A program made the translations under genes and the position numbers. From positions 110,646,923 to 110,710,922 of the forward strand of contig JBOZIK010000001.1 in NCBI GenBank assembly GCA_051453625.1: a stretch of 64,000 nt of DNA, given 5' to 3'. Numbering within the stretch: position 1 is the stretch's first letter; every line of letters begins with the position of its first letter. The stretch is from Welwitschia mirabilis. Lineage: Eukaryota > Gnetophyta > Gnetopsida > Welwitschiales. The notes under the pieces were generated by a model. The model was not told the DNA's origin. It saw only the letters and a list, made by a program, of their open reading frames with translations, and made no database searches. Below, piece by piece: positions 36,888 to 48,529 of the stretch.

Positions 36888-37941
36888 ATGGTAGAAGGAT
36901 ACTTAAGAAGATTAAGATAAAAGGGGCTAAAAGTAAGAATTTAGGCTATTTCTACTTAGTAATGTTAGATTAAGACTTAGACAAGTTTTTGGAGAAGTTT
37001 GAAACAAAACCTATCTGTCGGGAGAGGCTAGTAGGTTTACCAAAACTCAAAGAACTTCAAGATATGCTAAGGTTACTAAATGATCAAGATCTATCTTACT
37101 TCCTTAAGTTTTCTAGGTCTACCTATCATTTTCTAACTCACATGTTCTATTGCAATGCTTCTTATGATGCAGATTCCTATAATCTTTCCCATTATTTTGG
37201 GAAAAATAATAGGAGTTACCCAAAATCTACTATCCTTCCTTAAAAATCTCCCTAGAGGCGATTATGAGGGTTTTTAGGCCTTAGGTAACTCCATGGAGGA
37301 TAAGGTAGAAGTGACCAAGGAGCTTTATGAGAAACTCATTTAGTAGGAAACCACCCTTTCAACCTCCCATCTTATTCTCAAATATCACTTTCTTTATTTA
37401 TTTTTTATCTATAATTTTTTATCTCTTGCTGGTCATCATGATGAGGACCTTAAATTATCATGCTTATCTTTTATATTTGGTGGAAATACATCACTTCATT
37501 GATGCTCCTACCATTATTTTTAAGAATATGGTCTCTTAACTAGAATACCATAAGACTTAGGCTCTTTCTTACTTCGTCTTAATTACAAATATCTATCACT
37601 ACTTTAGGGTATAAATACATCCCAAACTTGAAACCTTAACTTCCATGTCTTACATTGGATGTGCTACTTTGTCTCAAATGCATATTTTCTCTATCTCTAA
37701 GAAATATTCTAAATCTCCTTCTCCGAAGTAGACTTTTCTTAAAGAGACTCTTTCATACGTAAAAAGTCTTGATTTGTACACTCATCACATGAAGGAGGCA
37801 TTCATTGCAATAAGCTATAAAATTGTAGATACTTCTAAGAAAGTTAGTAGTTCTCAACATAAGATAATAGAAGAAGAGGAAGAAGATAATCCAGATTCTG
37901 AAGAAGAATCTAAGGAAAAGGAAGAGGAAGAATTAGATTAG
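36888..37941 (+). pseudogene. Sirevirus post-pol (envelope-like) frame, first copy
   Basis: Homology to the second unit begins at about 36730. The ATG at 36888 starts a VEGYLRRLR-stop reading. Later pieces keep EKFETKPICRERLV (36989-37030), YHFLTHMFYCNASYDADS (about 37125-37175) and a highly acidic tail (EEEEEDNPDSEEES-like, 37870-37935) ending TAG at 37939. Frameshifts break it. A PPT follows at 37986. The family role is unproven, although such a frame is a Sirevirus hallmark. Compared with the copy at 44330 it keeps the start codon but has a stop soon after. Confidence 0.75.
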
Positions 37942-37985
37942 CTTTATTATTACTGCTATTGTTTTCTCTCCTTTATCATTGATGT

Positions 37986-38255
37986 AAAAAAGGGGAGAAG
38001 ATAGTCTATGTCTAAAGTTTTTTTTTAAATGATTATTTATCAGTTAATATAAACTATACTACTTATTATTGATTAGTAGTAATGAATGTCAGTATTAGTT
38101 GTACTACTTACTAATGAATGATATATTTCCTACAAATTATACCTTTAAAACTTGTTCAATTATTTGTCTATCATGAAAGGGAGTTTTTATCATAAGCTTA
38201 ACAAGTTTTTATATATAATCAAATATCATTTGTCATCAATGTTAAAGGGGGAGAT
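37986..38255 (+). promoter_or_regulatory. Two polypurine tracts before the middle LTR
   Basis: PPT1 is AAAAAAGGGGAGAAG at 37986-38000, 45 bases after the post-pol stop. PPT2 is AAAGGGGGAGAT at 38244-38255, directly against the LTR. Both are preceded by an ATCAATG/ATTGATG-like box. Confidence 0.75.
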
Positions 38256-39385
38256 TATTAAGTTATTTTTGCTAGTATGATGTCATACTAACATATCTAT
38301 TTTGGTGAAATATTTTGTAATTTTTATAGGAAATAATAGTGCTTATAGGTCATGACTAATCTAACATTTTTTACTGGCTTCATGTAAACCTGATAAGTTA
38401 TAAAACTTCTAAATGTTAACCAAATCTATAGCAAAAATTATCTAATCAATTTATCAAGGGGTCAACTGGATTTCAGAGGGGTTGATTGGACTTATGCTAA
38501 ATATATTTTTCATATCAAGTTGATAAGGGATCGAATGCATCAAAAGGGAATTGGTTTGACATGGATTAAATATAGTTAACCAGATTTTGGATGGAGTCAA
38601 TTGAACTAGGTAATGTAAAGAAATCAGATTGACCATAAGAACATGGGGTTGATTGACTTCAGTGATGGCAGTTAATGGGGTCGATCAGATACTTTGAGAA
38701 GTAAATTGGTTGTGATAGAAATAGAACTTTTTAGCTTATTTTCTTTACCATTATCTCCCTGTTTTTAATAATTGGAGTATTAGATTCATTTATAAACACT
38801 AAAATCTATTTTCTATATAAGCCAAATTAATTAAAATCTTTAGATACCTTTTTTGATTGATCAAAAAGAAAGAGCACAATTTTTACTATTGAGATTCATT
38901 GGTCAATAGACTATGCTGTATGAACTTGCACTCATGAACTTCCTTTCAGATAGTGTATTTTTAAGTTTATTGTACTTCAGATCTAGTGGAGATAATACAC
39001 TTAAGCACACTATTCTCACTAAAGTTTTGCTCTATAAAGGTTGAGACTTACCCCCGAAAAGTCCATTCATAAAGGTTGTCTATTGACCTGAGAAATCTAG
39101 TAAGAAAGTAATAAGGATCTAAATCAGCTTAAGGTTGAAGCTGACTACTAAGAGTAGAGTAGAAGGTTTTCCCAAACCACTATAAATCATTGTGTTTGAT
39201 GATCATCTTTGGTATTTTCTATTTTCATTTATTTTCATGTTCTATCATCCATGTGATCTAATTTAATAATATTTTAGTTTATTAGTTCTAATACTCAAAT
39301 ATTTCTAGTGTAATTTTAAAGGGTAAAATTTATATTTTAAACCCTATGCACGCCTCCCCTCCTTTTTGAGGTTTAAGATTCTTCA
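38256..39385 (+). repeat. Sirevirus LTR, middle copy, complete
   Basis: It is 1130 bp, starting TATTAAG (TG changed to TA, the same in all three copies) and ending TTCTTCA before the primer-binding site. A TATA box lies at 38814-38821. The GGTCGACTGGAC-like cluster is at 38455-38710. Downstream, AAAGGTTGAGACTTA and AACCACTATAAATC blocks are shared with the minus-strand Sirevirus LTRs in inverted sense, so the two families are related. It has a PPT on its left and a PBS on its right, the signature of an internal LTR in a tandem. Confidence 0.9.
38814..38821 (+). promoter_or_regulatory. TATA box of the middle LTR
   Basis: TATATAAG in TTCTATATAAGCC, conserved in the third LTR at 46395-46402. 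It lies downstream of the motif cluster and so marks the U3/R promoter region. Confidence 0.6.
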
Positions 39386-39400
39386 TTCGATATCAAAGCA
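39386..39400 (+). promoter_or_regulatory. Degenerate tRNA-Met primer-binding site
   Basis: TTCGATATCAAAGCA follows the LTR end. Relative to the usual TGGTATCAGAGC it carries changes at the second and ninth bases, similar to the site of the minus-strand element. Confidence 0.75.
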
Positions 39401-39439
39401 AGGGTGAGTCAATTGTAGATCCTAACAAAAATTAATTCC

Positions 39440-40440
39440 TAAACCCTAGCTATGAGTAATCTTGTTAATGGCCTTTCTACCAGAAGACCACCTATGTTTA
39501 ATGGAACCACCTATGCTTACTAGAAGCTCTAAATGATAATCTTTCTTATATCTTTTGATGTAGACATAGAGGAGGCTATCTATAATAGATATGTTGTGCC
39601 CACAATATCCAAAACTAATAGAAATGGTATCATCATGATTATTTAAAAACCTTGAGACCAAGGAACCCCCTTGACAAATCCAAAGCAACTGTAGATATCG
39701 ATGTTGTTAGTGCTATTTTTTGTATAGTTTGTATAAATGAATTCAAGAGGATCATTAATTGTGAACATGCTAAAAAAGCTTAGGACATACTTGAAATAGA
39801 CCATAAAGATCTATCATAAAGCAGGCAAAGTTACATATGCTTATCTCAAACTTTAAAAATATTTTCATGAAAGAGGAAGAAACTCTACAAGAGTTATTTG
39901 TGAGACTGACAGATATAGTAAACTCAATAGCAAGCCTAGGATAAAAGATGGATGAAGAAAAATTGGTACAAAAATTTCTAAGATCTCTTCCAAAGCATTT
40001 TTAAGCTAAAGGTCACTTCCATCAAGGAAAGTAGGAACATCAATTGAATGGNNNNNNNNNNTGAAGATCTTAGTAAGGATGAAGTTACACTATTAGCAAG
40101 AAGGTCTAAAAAATTCTTGCACAAAATAAAAAGAGATGGTGAATGAAGCAAAGGGCCAAAAAGGGGTCAGTCTAAGTCAAGAAGAGATCAAGAGAAAGGA
40201 AAGAAGATCTAGTACTATGCCTGTAAAGAATATGAACATGCTATAAATGAATGTCCTAATAATAGAAGAGACCAAAGAAAATCTAAGAAATCATCATTCA
40301 TTGTGACTTGAAATAATGTAGATGAAGAAGAAGACTACAGCTCAAGTCAAGAATAAGATGGAGATGGGAAACTTTCTTTCATGGCAATAGTTCCTTCCTT
40401 AAAAAACATGTTGTGTTCAGCTGAACTAGATGATTTAGAC
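39440..40440 (+). pseudogene. Sirevirus gag (decayed)
   Basis: The reading starts with FNGTTYAY residues (about 39500), typical of copia gag N-termini. It continues through KEEETLQELFVRLTDIVNS-like and LRSLPKHF-like segments in different frames (39860-40010), then a zinc knuckle YYACKEYEHAINEC (40205-40250) in which the first Cys is Tyr and the conserved Gly is Glu. An acidic stretch and LSFMAIVPSLK follow. A 10-N gap lies at 40052-40061. Many stops make it non-functional. The equivalent minus-strand gag lost the last, not the first, knuckle ligand. Confidence 0.8.
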
Positions 40441-43400
40441 CTTATAAAATAAGGTCAAGAAGATCTAGAAGATACCTATTAAGAACCTACTCAGAATGTG
40501 AAAAGTTAGAAAATTATATCAATGAACTAAAAAAAAATTATAAGGGCTCTAAATAGGGGAAAGGAAGTATTAAAAGATAAATATAAGATGATCCAAATAC
40601 AGGACACCAAGCTAATTTAAGAGGTAAAAAGCTTGTTTTATATTATAAATAAATTTTCTAATAGTTCTAGTAAATTGGAACAGATGCTTAAAATACTAAA
40701 ATTAGTTCATGACAAGAGAGGTATTAGTTTTACATCTTCAAAACCACCCAATCATTTGGGTAAGATAATATGGCAAAATACTAATTCTATTTTAAATATT
40801 ACCTATTACTTTTCTAGAAAGTTAGGTCATTCAAAATCATTTTGCAAAGTCAAAAAATATAATGTCATTTTCAAATATTACTATTACCTTTCATTTAAAT
40901 TTATTCCTAAAAATTACGTACCATAATGATCCAAAAAGACTAAGTGGGTAAGGGCTAATAATTTGAAAGGCTTATTGATCCAAATAGCATTTAAGGTATC
41001 AAATGGAACTTGTTGGTAGTTTAATAATGGCTATTAATGACACATGAAAGGTGATAAATCAATATTTCTACACCTAGACGATTTTGATGGAAAATAAGTA
41101 ATCTTCAGTGATAATAGAAAAGTCAAAATTGAAGGCATTTGAAGTTAATCAGATTTATGATAAAGGTCATAAAGTTATTTTTGATAGTAAAAAATGTGAA
41201 GTTAGACATGTTCAAATAAATGAAGTTCTTCTTAAGCAAATAAAATAGACAATGTTTATAGTTTTGATCAACCTTCTTCTGTTTGTCATTTTTCTTACAT
41301 AAACCAAGAAGAGTTATGACACCAATGGTTAGGACACATAAACTATGATCATCTTAAAACCATCATTAAAAAGAAAATTATAATAGGAATTCTAAGATCA
41401 ATGTTGATAAACATTAGCTATATGATGCTTGCCAAAAAGGAAAATAGGTTAAAACCCCTCATAAGAGTAAAAACATAGTTTCCAAAATAATGCCACTTGA
41501 ACTCATTCACATGAACTTAGTGGGACCTACCCAAACTAAAAGTTTAGGCAAAAAACAATATTTTTTTGATAATGGTGGATGACTTCTCTAGATTAACTTA
41601 GATTTCCTTCTTAGGAAACAAGGCTAAAACTTTTAAAAGTTGTGTTGAAATCTATAATAAAATCCAAAATAAGAAGGAATATACTATAATTAAAAGCAAT
41701 CATGAAGGGTAATTTAAAAATCATCTTTTTGAGAAATATTATGTGGACAATGGTATAGAAAATTATCATTAGCTCCAAAGACTCCACAACAAAATGAAAT
41801 TACAGAAAGGAAAAACCAAATTCTTTAAGAGATGGCAAGAACAATGCTAAATGATAAGGAAGTGCCTAAAACATTTTGGACTAAACAATTTGTACTAAAT
41901 ATTATCTTATTAATAGAATTTATCTAAGACTAGGTATGGATAAAACCTCCTATGAGCTTGGAAAGGAAGAAATCCAAATGTATCATATTTTAAGGTCTTT
42001 AGATGTAAATTCTTTATCTTAAAAGATAAAAAAAATTTGAGCAAAGTTGAGTCTAAGGATGATAAAGAAATTTTTCTAAGTTGAGTCTAAGGCTAATGAA
42101 GTAATTTTTCTAGGATATTTAACTAGAAGTAGAGCTTATCACGTATTTAGCAAATGAAGTTTAATAGTGGAAGAATCCATAAATGTGCAAATAGATGACT
42201 TCAGTATCAGACATCTACCTTCAAGTGGTGAAGAAAGTCTTATTCCAACTATCTCTACTATCAAGAAGGTAACAAATGAAAAAGAAGAAGAAACAACTCA
42301 AGAAGTTACTTCTAAAAAATTCAAAGAACTAAAAGATCGCCCTCTTGATTTAGTTATTAGAGATGTAAGGTCAAAACATACATACAAGAAACTCTCTTAA
42401 AAATTTTTATACCCACATTTATTATGTCTCTCAAATTAAACCCAAAAAATATGAAGAGGCTGAAACTCATGAAGAATGAATGATGGCAATGCAAGAATAA
42501 TTACAATAATTTAGAAGAAATAATGTTTGAAAATTTGTAGAAAGACCAAAGGATTGAAATGTAATTGGAACAAAACGAATCTTTAAGGATAACTGTAATG
42601 AACACAACAATGTGATTAAGAATAAAGCTAGATTAGTGGCTATGAAGGGATAAATGTAGGAGACACATTTGCTCCAGTGGTAAGACTGAATAGCATCAGA
42701 ATGTTTCTTTCCTATGTAGCCTAAAAAAATTTTAAAGATTCCCAAATGCATGTGCCTTTTTGAATGAAACCCTCAATGAAGAATTACATGTGAAGCAACC
42801 ACAAGAATTCATAGATTCACATGAATCAAACCATGTCTATAGACTTAAAAAGGCTTTGTATGATCTAAAATAGGCACCTAAAGCTTGGTATGAAAATCTA
42901 ATAATATTTCTTAAAGAAAATGGTTATATCCATGGAGCAGTGCATAAAACTCTCTTTGTTAAGAATCTTAAGCAAGACTTTATTATCATCCAGATCTATG
43001 TTGATGATATAATTTTTATATACTTAAAGAAGGATCTCTCGAAAAAGTTCGCTAACATTATGATAACACAATTTGAGATAAGTATGCTTGATAAGATAAG
43101 CATATTTCTTGGTCTACAAATTAAATAAACAAAATAATGTATTTTTATTTCTCAATCAAAACATTTTAAAAAGTTAATTAAGTGATTTGGGCTTGAAAAT
43201 GAAAAGTCAACTAACACTTCTATGTCAACTTTGTGTAAGGTCAGCCTTGCTTATCATGGTAAATCAGTGGATCAAAAACTTTATAAGAGTATGATAGGGA
43301 GTCTTTTGTATTTGACTGCTAGCAGACTTGACATAATGTTTAGTATTATTTTGTATGCTAGATATTAAATTAAACTAAAGGAATCACACCTCTAAGCTGT

Positions 43401-43930
43401 CAAAATAATCATAAGGTATATAAAAGATAGAAGTAACTATGAGCTATGGTATCCTGCAGGAACGTCTTTTGAACTTCTAGGCTTTAATAATGCGAACTAG
43501 ACTAGATGCAAAGATGATTATAAAAGTACTAGTGGAAATTACTTCCTTCTAGGATCATGCTTGGCAAGATGGATAAGTAAAAATAAAAATTCTATTTCTC
43601 TCTCCATAGCAGAAGCAAAATACATAATAGCAGGAAGTTGTTGTACCCATCTTTTATGGATGAAAGAAATGCTTAAATACTTTGGAGTTAACTATGGTTA
43701 GGTACCATTCTTTTGTGATGATACAAGTATAATTAATATCTCAAAAAAACCTTGTTTAGCATTCTTACACTAAATATATTGAACTTAGACATAATTTTCT
43801 TAGAGACCAAGTAAAAAAAGGTAACATTTCCATGAATTTTATAAGTAATGGTAAACAGTTTTCCAATATCTTTATGAAATCCTTGAACTTTGACAATTTT
43901 TGAATCTTTGTCATTAACTAAGGGTTATTT
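40441..43930 (+). pseudogene. Sirevirus pol: protease, integrase, reverse transcriptase, RNase H (decayed)
   Basis: Order of domains: a gag-pol linker with a 97-aa open piece (40633-40926); protease near 41030 with the active site changed from DSG to NNG; the DKGHKVIF segment (about 41158); integrase pieces with LPNSLWTEAV-type residues replaced by VPKTFWTKQFV (about 41860) and FLGYLTRSRAYHVF (about 42105-42150); reverse transcriptase with KARLVA (42625) and an intact YVDD box at 42997-43008 inside a 62-aa open piece; then RNase H with SLSIAEAKYIIAGSCC (about 43600-43650) and a DISKKP-like end. Frameshifts and stops occur throughout. The intact product would cut, integrate and copy the element. 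Confidence 0.85.
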
Positions 43931-43956
43931 CTCTGTCCTCTAACTAAAAGCAAGGC

Positions 43957-44170
43957 AGTCGATTAGATTTATAATTTGGTTGACTAGACCTAAAAAAGTC
44001 AGATTGACTGGAATTTAGCCCAGTTACTTAGACTCTTTCCAGGTAAAAATAAAATAAATAAGGTCAACTAAACTACAGTTCTAATTAACCGGACTTGAAA
44101 CATTTTTAACATGCATCTTAATGGGTTAACCAGACCATAATTCAATTGACTAGACCTGTAGGGTTAAGCA
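43957..44170 (+). promoter_or_regulatory. GTCGACTGGAC-motif cluster before the post-pol frame
   Basis: Degenerate copies include CAGTCGATTAGAT, GGTTGACTAGACC, AGATTGACTGGAA, GGTCAACTAAAC, TTAACCGGACTTG, GGTTAACCAGACC and CAATTGACTAGACC. They match the LTR motif in sequence and spacing style, and lie between the pol end and the post-pol frame, as in the minus-strand element (19085-19215). Confidence 0.6.
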
Positions 44171-44329
44171 TGGAATAAAGGCAATGGATCTAATTTTTTT
44201 TTTTGGGATCCAATTTATTTCACCCCTTTATAAAATCTTTTTAGAACCCTACCTACCTCATTTCCACCTGTATCCTTGTCTTATTTAGATCTTATTAGTT
44301 CCTTTCTTTCTTTCTTAGTCTTTAACAAG

Positions 44330-45404
44330 TGTCACATGTCTCTATAGCAGAAGGATCCTCAAGAAGATTAAGACAAANNNNNNNNNNGAGGTAGCAAGCA
44401 AGGATTTAGGCTATTTTTACTCAAGAATGTCAGATGAAGCCTTGGATAAGTTTTCTAAGAAGTTTGAAAAGAAACCTATCTGTCAGGAGAGGTTAGTAGA
44501 TTCAGGAGAACTTAGAGAACTTAGGGATGTGGTAATATTGCTTAATGATCTAGATCTCTCTTATTTCCTTAAGGTTTTTGGGTTTGCATGCCCTTTTCTT
44601 ACTTGCATATTGTATTACAATGCTTCTTATGATGTAGATTCCTCTACCCTTCTGATGCTTGTTTTAGAAAAAAGAATAAGAGTTACCCTAGATCTAATAG
44701 CCTCCCTCACAAATATCCTCAGAGGAGATTATGAGGAGTTGTGATCCTTAGATGAGTTCATGAAGGTAAGGCAGAAGTCACCAGAGAGCTATGTGATAAA
44801 CTTATTTAGTGGAAAATCACCCTTTCCACTTTCCATCTTAGTTCAAATATCACTTTCTTCATTTCGTTTTTACCTACAATTTTTTACTTCTTGCTAGTGA
44901 TTGTGATGAGACCTCAAATTACCATGCTTATTTTCTGTATTTGATGAAAACACATCACTCCATTGATACTCTTGTCATCATTTTTAAAAATATGATCTCT
45001 TAGTTGGAATATCATAAGACTCGGACTCTTTCTTACTCCGTTCTGATTACAAATATCTATCATCACTTTAGGGTTTAAATGCACCCCAAACTTGAAACCT
45101 TAACTCCCATGTCTTCCATTGGGCATGTCACTCTATTATGAATGCACATTTTCTTTGGATCTAAAAAATATTCTAAATCTCCTTCTTTAAAGAGGCCTTC
45201 CTTGAATATAATCTTTCGTACCTAAAGAGGTTTGATTCTCGTACTCATCACATGAAGGAGGCACTCATTGTAGTAAGCTACAAAATTGCAGACACTTCTG
45301 AGAAAGCTAGCAGTTCTTAGCCTAAGGCAGTAGAAGAGGAAGAAGAAGATAACCCAGATTCTGAAGAAGAATCTGAGGAAGAACAAGGGGAAGAATCATA
45401 TTAA
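44330..45404 (+). pseudogene. Sirevirus post-pol (envelope-like) frame, second copy
   Basis: This is the best preserved of the three copies. The expected start codon is ATA (about 44334), followed by AEGSSRRLR. A 10-N gap lies at 44378-44387. The open piece 44427-44744 (105 aa) begins MSDEALDKFSKKFEKK and contains a YFLKVFGFACPFLT stretch. Further pieces lead to an acidic tail rich in Glu and Asp and a TAA at 45402. No signal peptide or clear membrane anchor is evident in the open piece. The product has been called envelope-like in Sireviruses, but a gag-associated or other role is equally possible. Confidence 0.75.
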
Positions 45405-45449
45405 CTTTGTTGTTATTATTGTTGTTTTCTCTCCTTTATCATTGATGTC

Positions 45450-45818
45450 AAAAAGGGGGAACAATAGTCTATGTCTGAATGTTTTTAAAGCATGATTGAT
45501 ATCACTCAGTTATACTTTATCAGTTAATATCAGTTGTACTACTTATTTTTGATTAGTAGTAATGAATGTTAGTATTTGTTGTACTACTTACTAATGAATG
45601 CTATATTTCCTACAAATTTTGCCTTCAAAACTTATTCAACTATTTATCTTTATAAAACCATTATGAATGTTTATATTAAATAAAAATGTTGTTGTTTTAG
45701 TCAATAATACTTCATGTTTTTATTATAGGCATATTGTGAGGAAGGATTTTCATCATAAGCTTTACAAGTTTTTATATATAATAAAATATAGTTTTCCATC
45801 AATATCAAAGGAGGAGAT
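45450..45818 (+). promoter_or_regulatory. Two polypurine tracts before the third LTR
   Basis: PPT1 is AAAAAGGGGGAA at 45450-45461 after ATTGATGTC. PPT2 is CAAAGGAGGAGAT at 45806-45818 against the LTR. The pair repeats the arrangement at 37986 and 38244. Confidence 0.75.
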
Positions 45819-46965
45819 TATTAAGTTATTTTTGCTAATTTGATGTCAAACTAACATATCTAATGTGGTGAAATATGTTGAAATTACTATAGGAAATAAT
45901 AGTTCTTACAGGTTAGAAGTAATCCAACATTTTTCACTAGCTTCGTGTGAACCTAATAAGTGACAGACCTAATAAGAAATTAACCGAATCCCAGAGGGGT
46001 TGATTGGACCTATACTAAAATTTATCTAATAAATTTATCAATGGATCGACCAGACTTTAGAGTGGTCAACTGGACTTTTGCTTAATATTTTCATATCAAA
46101 TTGATAAGGAATTGATCAAATCAAAAGGAGATCAACTGAACATAGAGTAAATGCAGTCAATTAAATTCTAGATGGGGTCAATTATACTAGGTGACATACG
46201 AAAATTGGGTCGACTGGAAGAAAATTAAGTCGACTGACTTCAGTGATGCCAGTCAATGAGGTCAACCAGATGCTTCGAGGGTTCGATTAGTCACGATGGA
46301 AATGGAACTTTTCAGCTTATTTTATTAATCATTGTCTCCTTATTTTTAAGTGTTAAAGTATCAGATTTATTTGTAAATCCTAAAATCTATCTTCTATATA
46401 AGACATGAATCAAAATCTTTAGATACCTTTTTAATCAACTAAAAGAAGAAGCACACTTTTGTACTATTGAGATTCATTGGTCAACAGACTGCACTATATG
46501 AGCTTGCATTCATGAACTTCCTTTAAGATAGTGTATTTCTGAGCTTGTTGTACTTCAGATCTGGTGGAGACAGTGTATTCAGACACACTATTCTCACAAA
46601 AAGCTTTGCTCTATAAAGATTGAGACTTAGCCTCGAAAAGTCCGTTTGTAAAGGTTGTCGATTGACTTCAAAAACTTGGTAAGAAAGCGAAAAGGATTTG
46701 GATTAGCTTAGGATTGAAGCTCATTACTGAAGTGGAGTAGAGGGTTTTTTGAACCACTATAAATCATTGTGTCTAGTTATCTTCTTTGGTATTTTATATT
46801 TTTAGTTATTTTCATGTTCTTTGATTCATCTAATCTCATTTGATAATAGTTTACTTTACTAGTTCAAATGCTTAAATATTTTTAGTATAATTTTAAAGGG
46901 TAAAATTTATATTTTAAATCCTATTCCCCTCCCCCACTTTCATTTTTGGGGTTCAAGATCCTTCA
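45819..46965 (+). repeat. Sirevirus LTR, third (3') copy, complete
   Basis: It is 1147 bp from TATTAAG to CCTTCA, followed by GTACC. The motif cluster is at 45975-46300 and the TATA box at 46395-46402. It aligns along its length with 38256-39385, with scattered substitutions that mostly look like transitions. Confidence 0.9.
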
Positions 46966-48529
46966 GTACCTTTTACAAGCATTGTTTTTTATGTTTATCA
47001 CCCATTCAAACTCCATGATCCTACGACTATAGTAGTGCACTATATGAAAATGTAAAAAAAAGTAAGAAACTATGCTTTTTAAGACTAATGTCTTTAAGAA
47101 TATCTAATGAACTCTTATAATTTCTAAAACAACACATTTCTAATGGTATCTTATTTATCAAGGTTTATCAATCGGTTAACGATTATAACACTTAGATTTT
47201 TCAAACCTTTTATGTCCTTAATGTGGGCATTAAGATAGTTTTATCCATGTTTTGTGGCTTTTTCATTTTGCTAGAAACATCTAGATACAACCATGTCACA
47301 TCCTCTAAGATATTAAGTTTATAGAGTCTATGGTATTCTTTAGTTTTTTTTTTCTAAATATCAATAGACATTTTTAGTTTCTTTAAAAAATGTTTCTTCC
47401 ATTATTTTATTTAACATCTCAAAAAAATGATGTAATATTATTTTTCTAATAAGATATTACTTCTCTTCTGCTCCTTTTCTTATTAAAGCGTAGGGTAATA
47501 TCTTACAACTTATCTACTTTTAGATTCGCACATAAGTGGGAAAGGTCAAATTCAAGGTAAACTATCTAATTCAACTACCTTAGCACTACTCTGATTAATA
47601 GTCCAATACTTAGGAATAGGCTTTTATAATCTCCACATATGTTTCTTTACCTTTGTCTTTTTTACTATCATCATTTGGTTTTGTCTAGGCCTTTAGTTTG
47701 TCTTATCTAATGATGAAGTTCATTATTGATTTTGTTAGTACTTTGTAAATTTGTTATTTTTAGATAATTTGATAAAATGTTTTTTGGGGGTGGAACATTC
47801 CTCCCATTGAATATTCCTTCATGCTTGGCATATAATAAAAGAGACTATTATCTGTCACGATGTAATCATTAGAATGTAAATTGATTATATAGGTAATAAT
47901 ATCCTTTAGTAATAAGTCAAAGAGTTTGAGGCTACTTGAGTTAATTACTTAATTACTCTAATTTATTATGTTAAGTAATGTCATCAATGTAGATTCTATG
48001 TCCATCAAATTATGTTAGATAATACCATCCACATAAAAATGTCAAAACCATCATCATAAGACTATATATAATTTCTATTTAAAATAAATATTTATTATCA
48101 ATAATGTTTTCTATTTTATTACAAAATTAAGAACTCAAGAGTGAAGTATTCTATTACTGTTTACTATTAAATTTTTATCTTATAGCGGATGTCAGTGTAA
48201 TCAATTGACATAATCAAGATATCTATGCTAAATATTTCATATCTAATAATATTACAATCTTTTCCATTTAAGAAGTTACAGGTTTAAAACTTTAGTTGAT
48301 CTAATTAACATATTGTAGGGCCTTAGATGTATTAAATTTATTTGAGGGATTACAGTGGTTGTGCCTATAAAAAATAGGTACAATCAGTAAAAGTTTTAAA
48401 TTTAACATCCTTCTTCCTTCTTTGGTCTCTAAACTATCCAAAAACGTGTACAATTTTAATTTTTATTTGGAGATAAGGGCTGAGTATCAGATCCCAAATA
48501 AAGAGATTATTATTAAAAACCCTCAAATT
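46966..48529. other. AT-rich spacer, nothing recognised
   Basis: No open frame of note and no repeat beyond short A/T runs. The left five bases (GTACC) are the target duplication of the Sirevirus composite. Confidence 0.5.

Larger units (their letters stand above)
33484..46965 (+). mobile_element. Three-LTR Sirevirus composite with GTACC target duplication
   Basis: Three copies of one LTR start TATTAAGTTATTTTTGCTA on the plus strand: 33484 (first 118 bp, then a gap), 38256-39385 and 45819-46965. The bases before 33484 (33479-33483) and after 46965 (46966-46970) are both GTACC, a 5-bp duplication as expected for copia integration. Between the LTRs lie an inserted block (33702-36726), a first post-pol frame with PPTs, then after the second LTR a full set: PBS, gag, pol, post-pol, PPTs. 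The simplest reading is one insertion that became LTR-internal-LTR-internal-LTR by LTR-LTR recombination and later lost or replaced part of the first unit. Confidence 0.8.
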
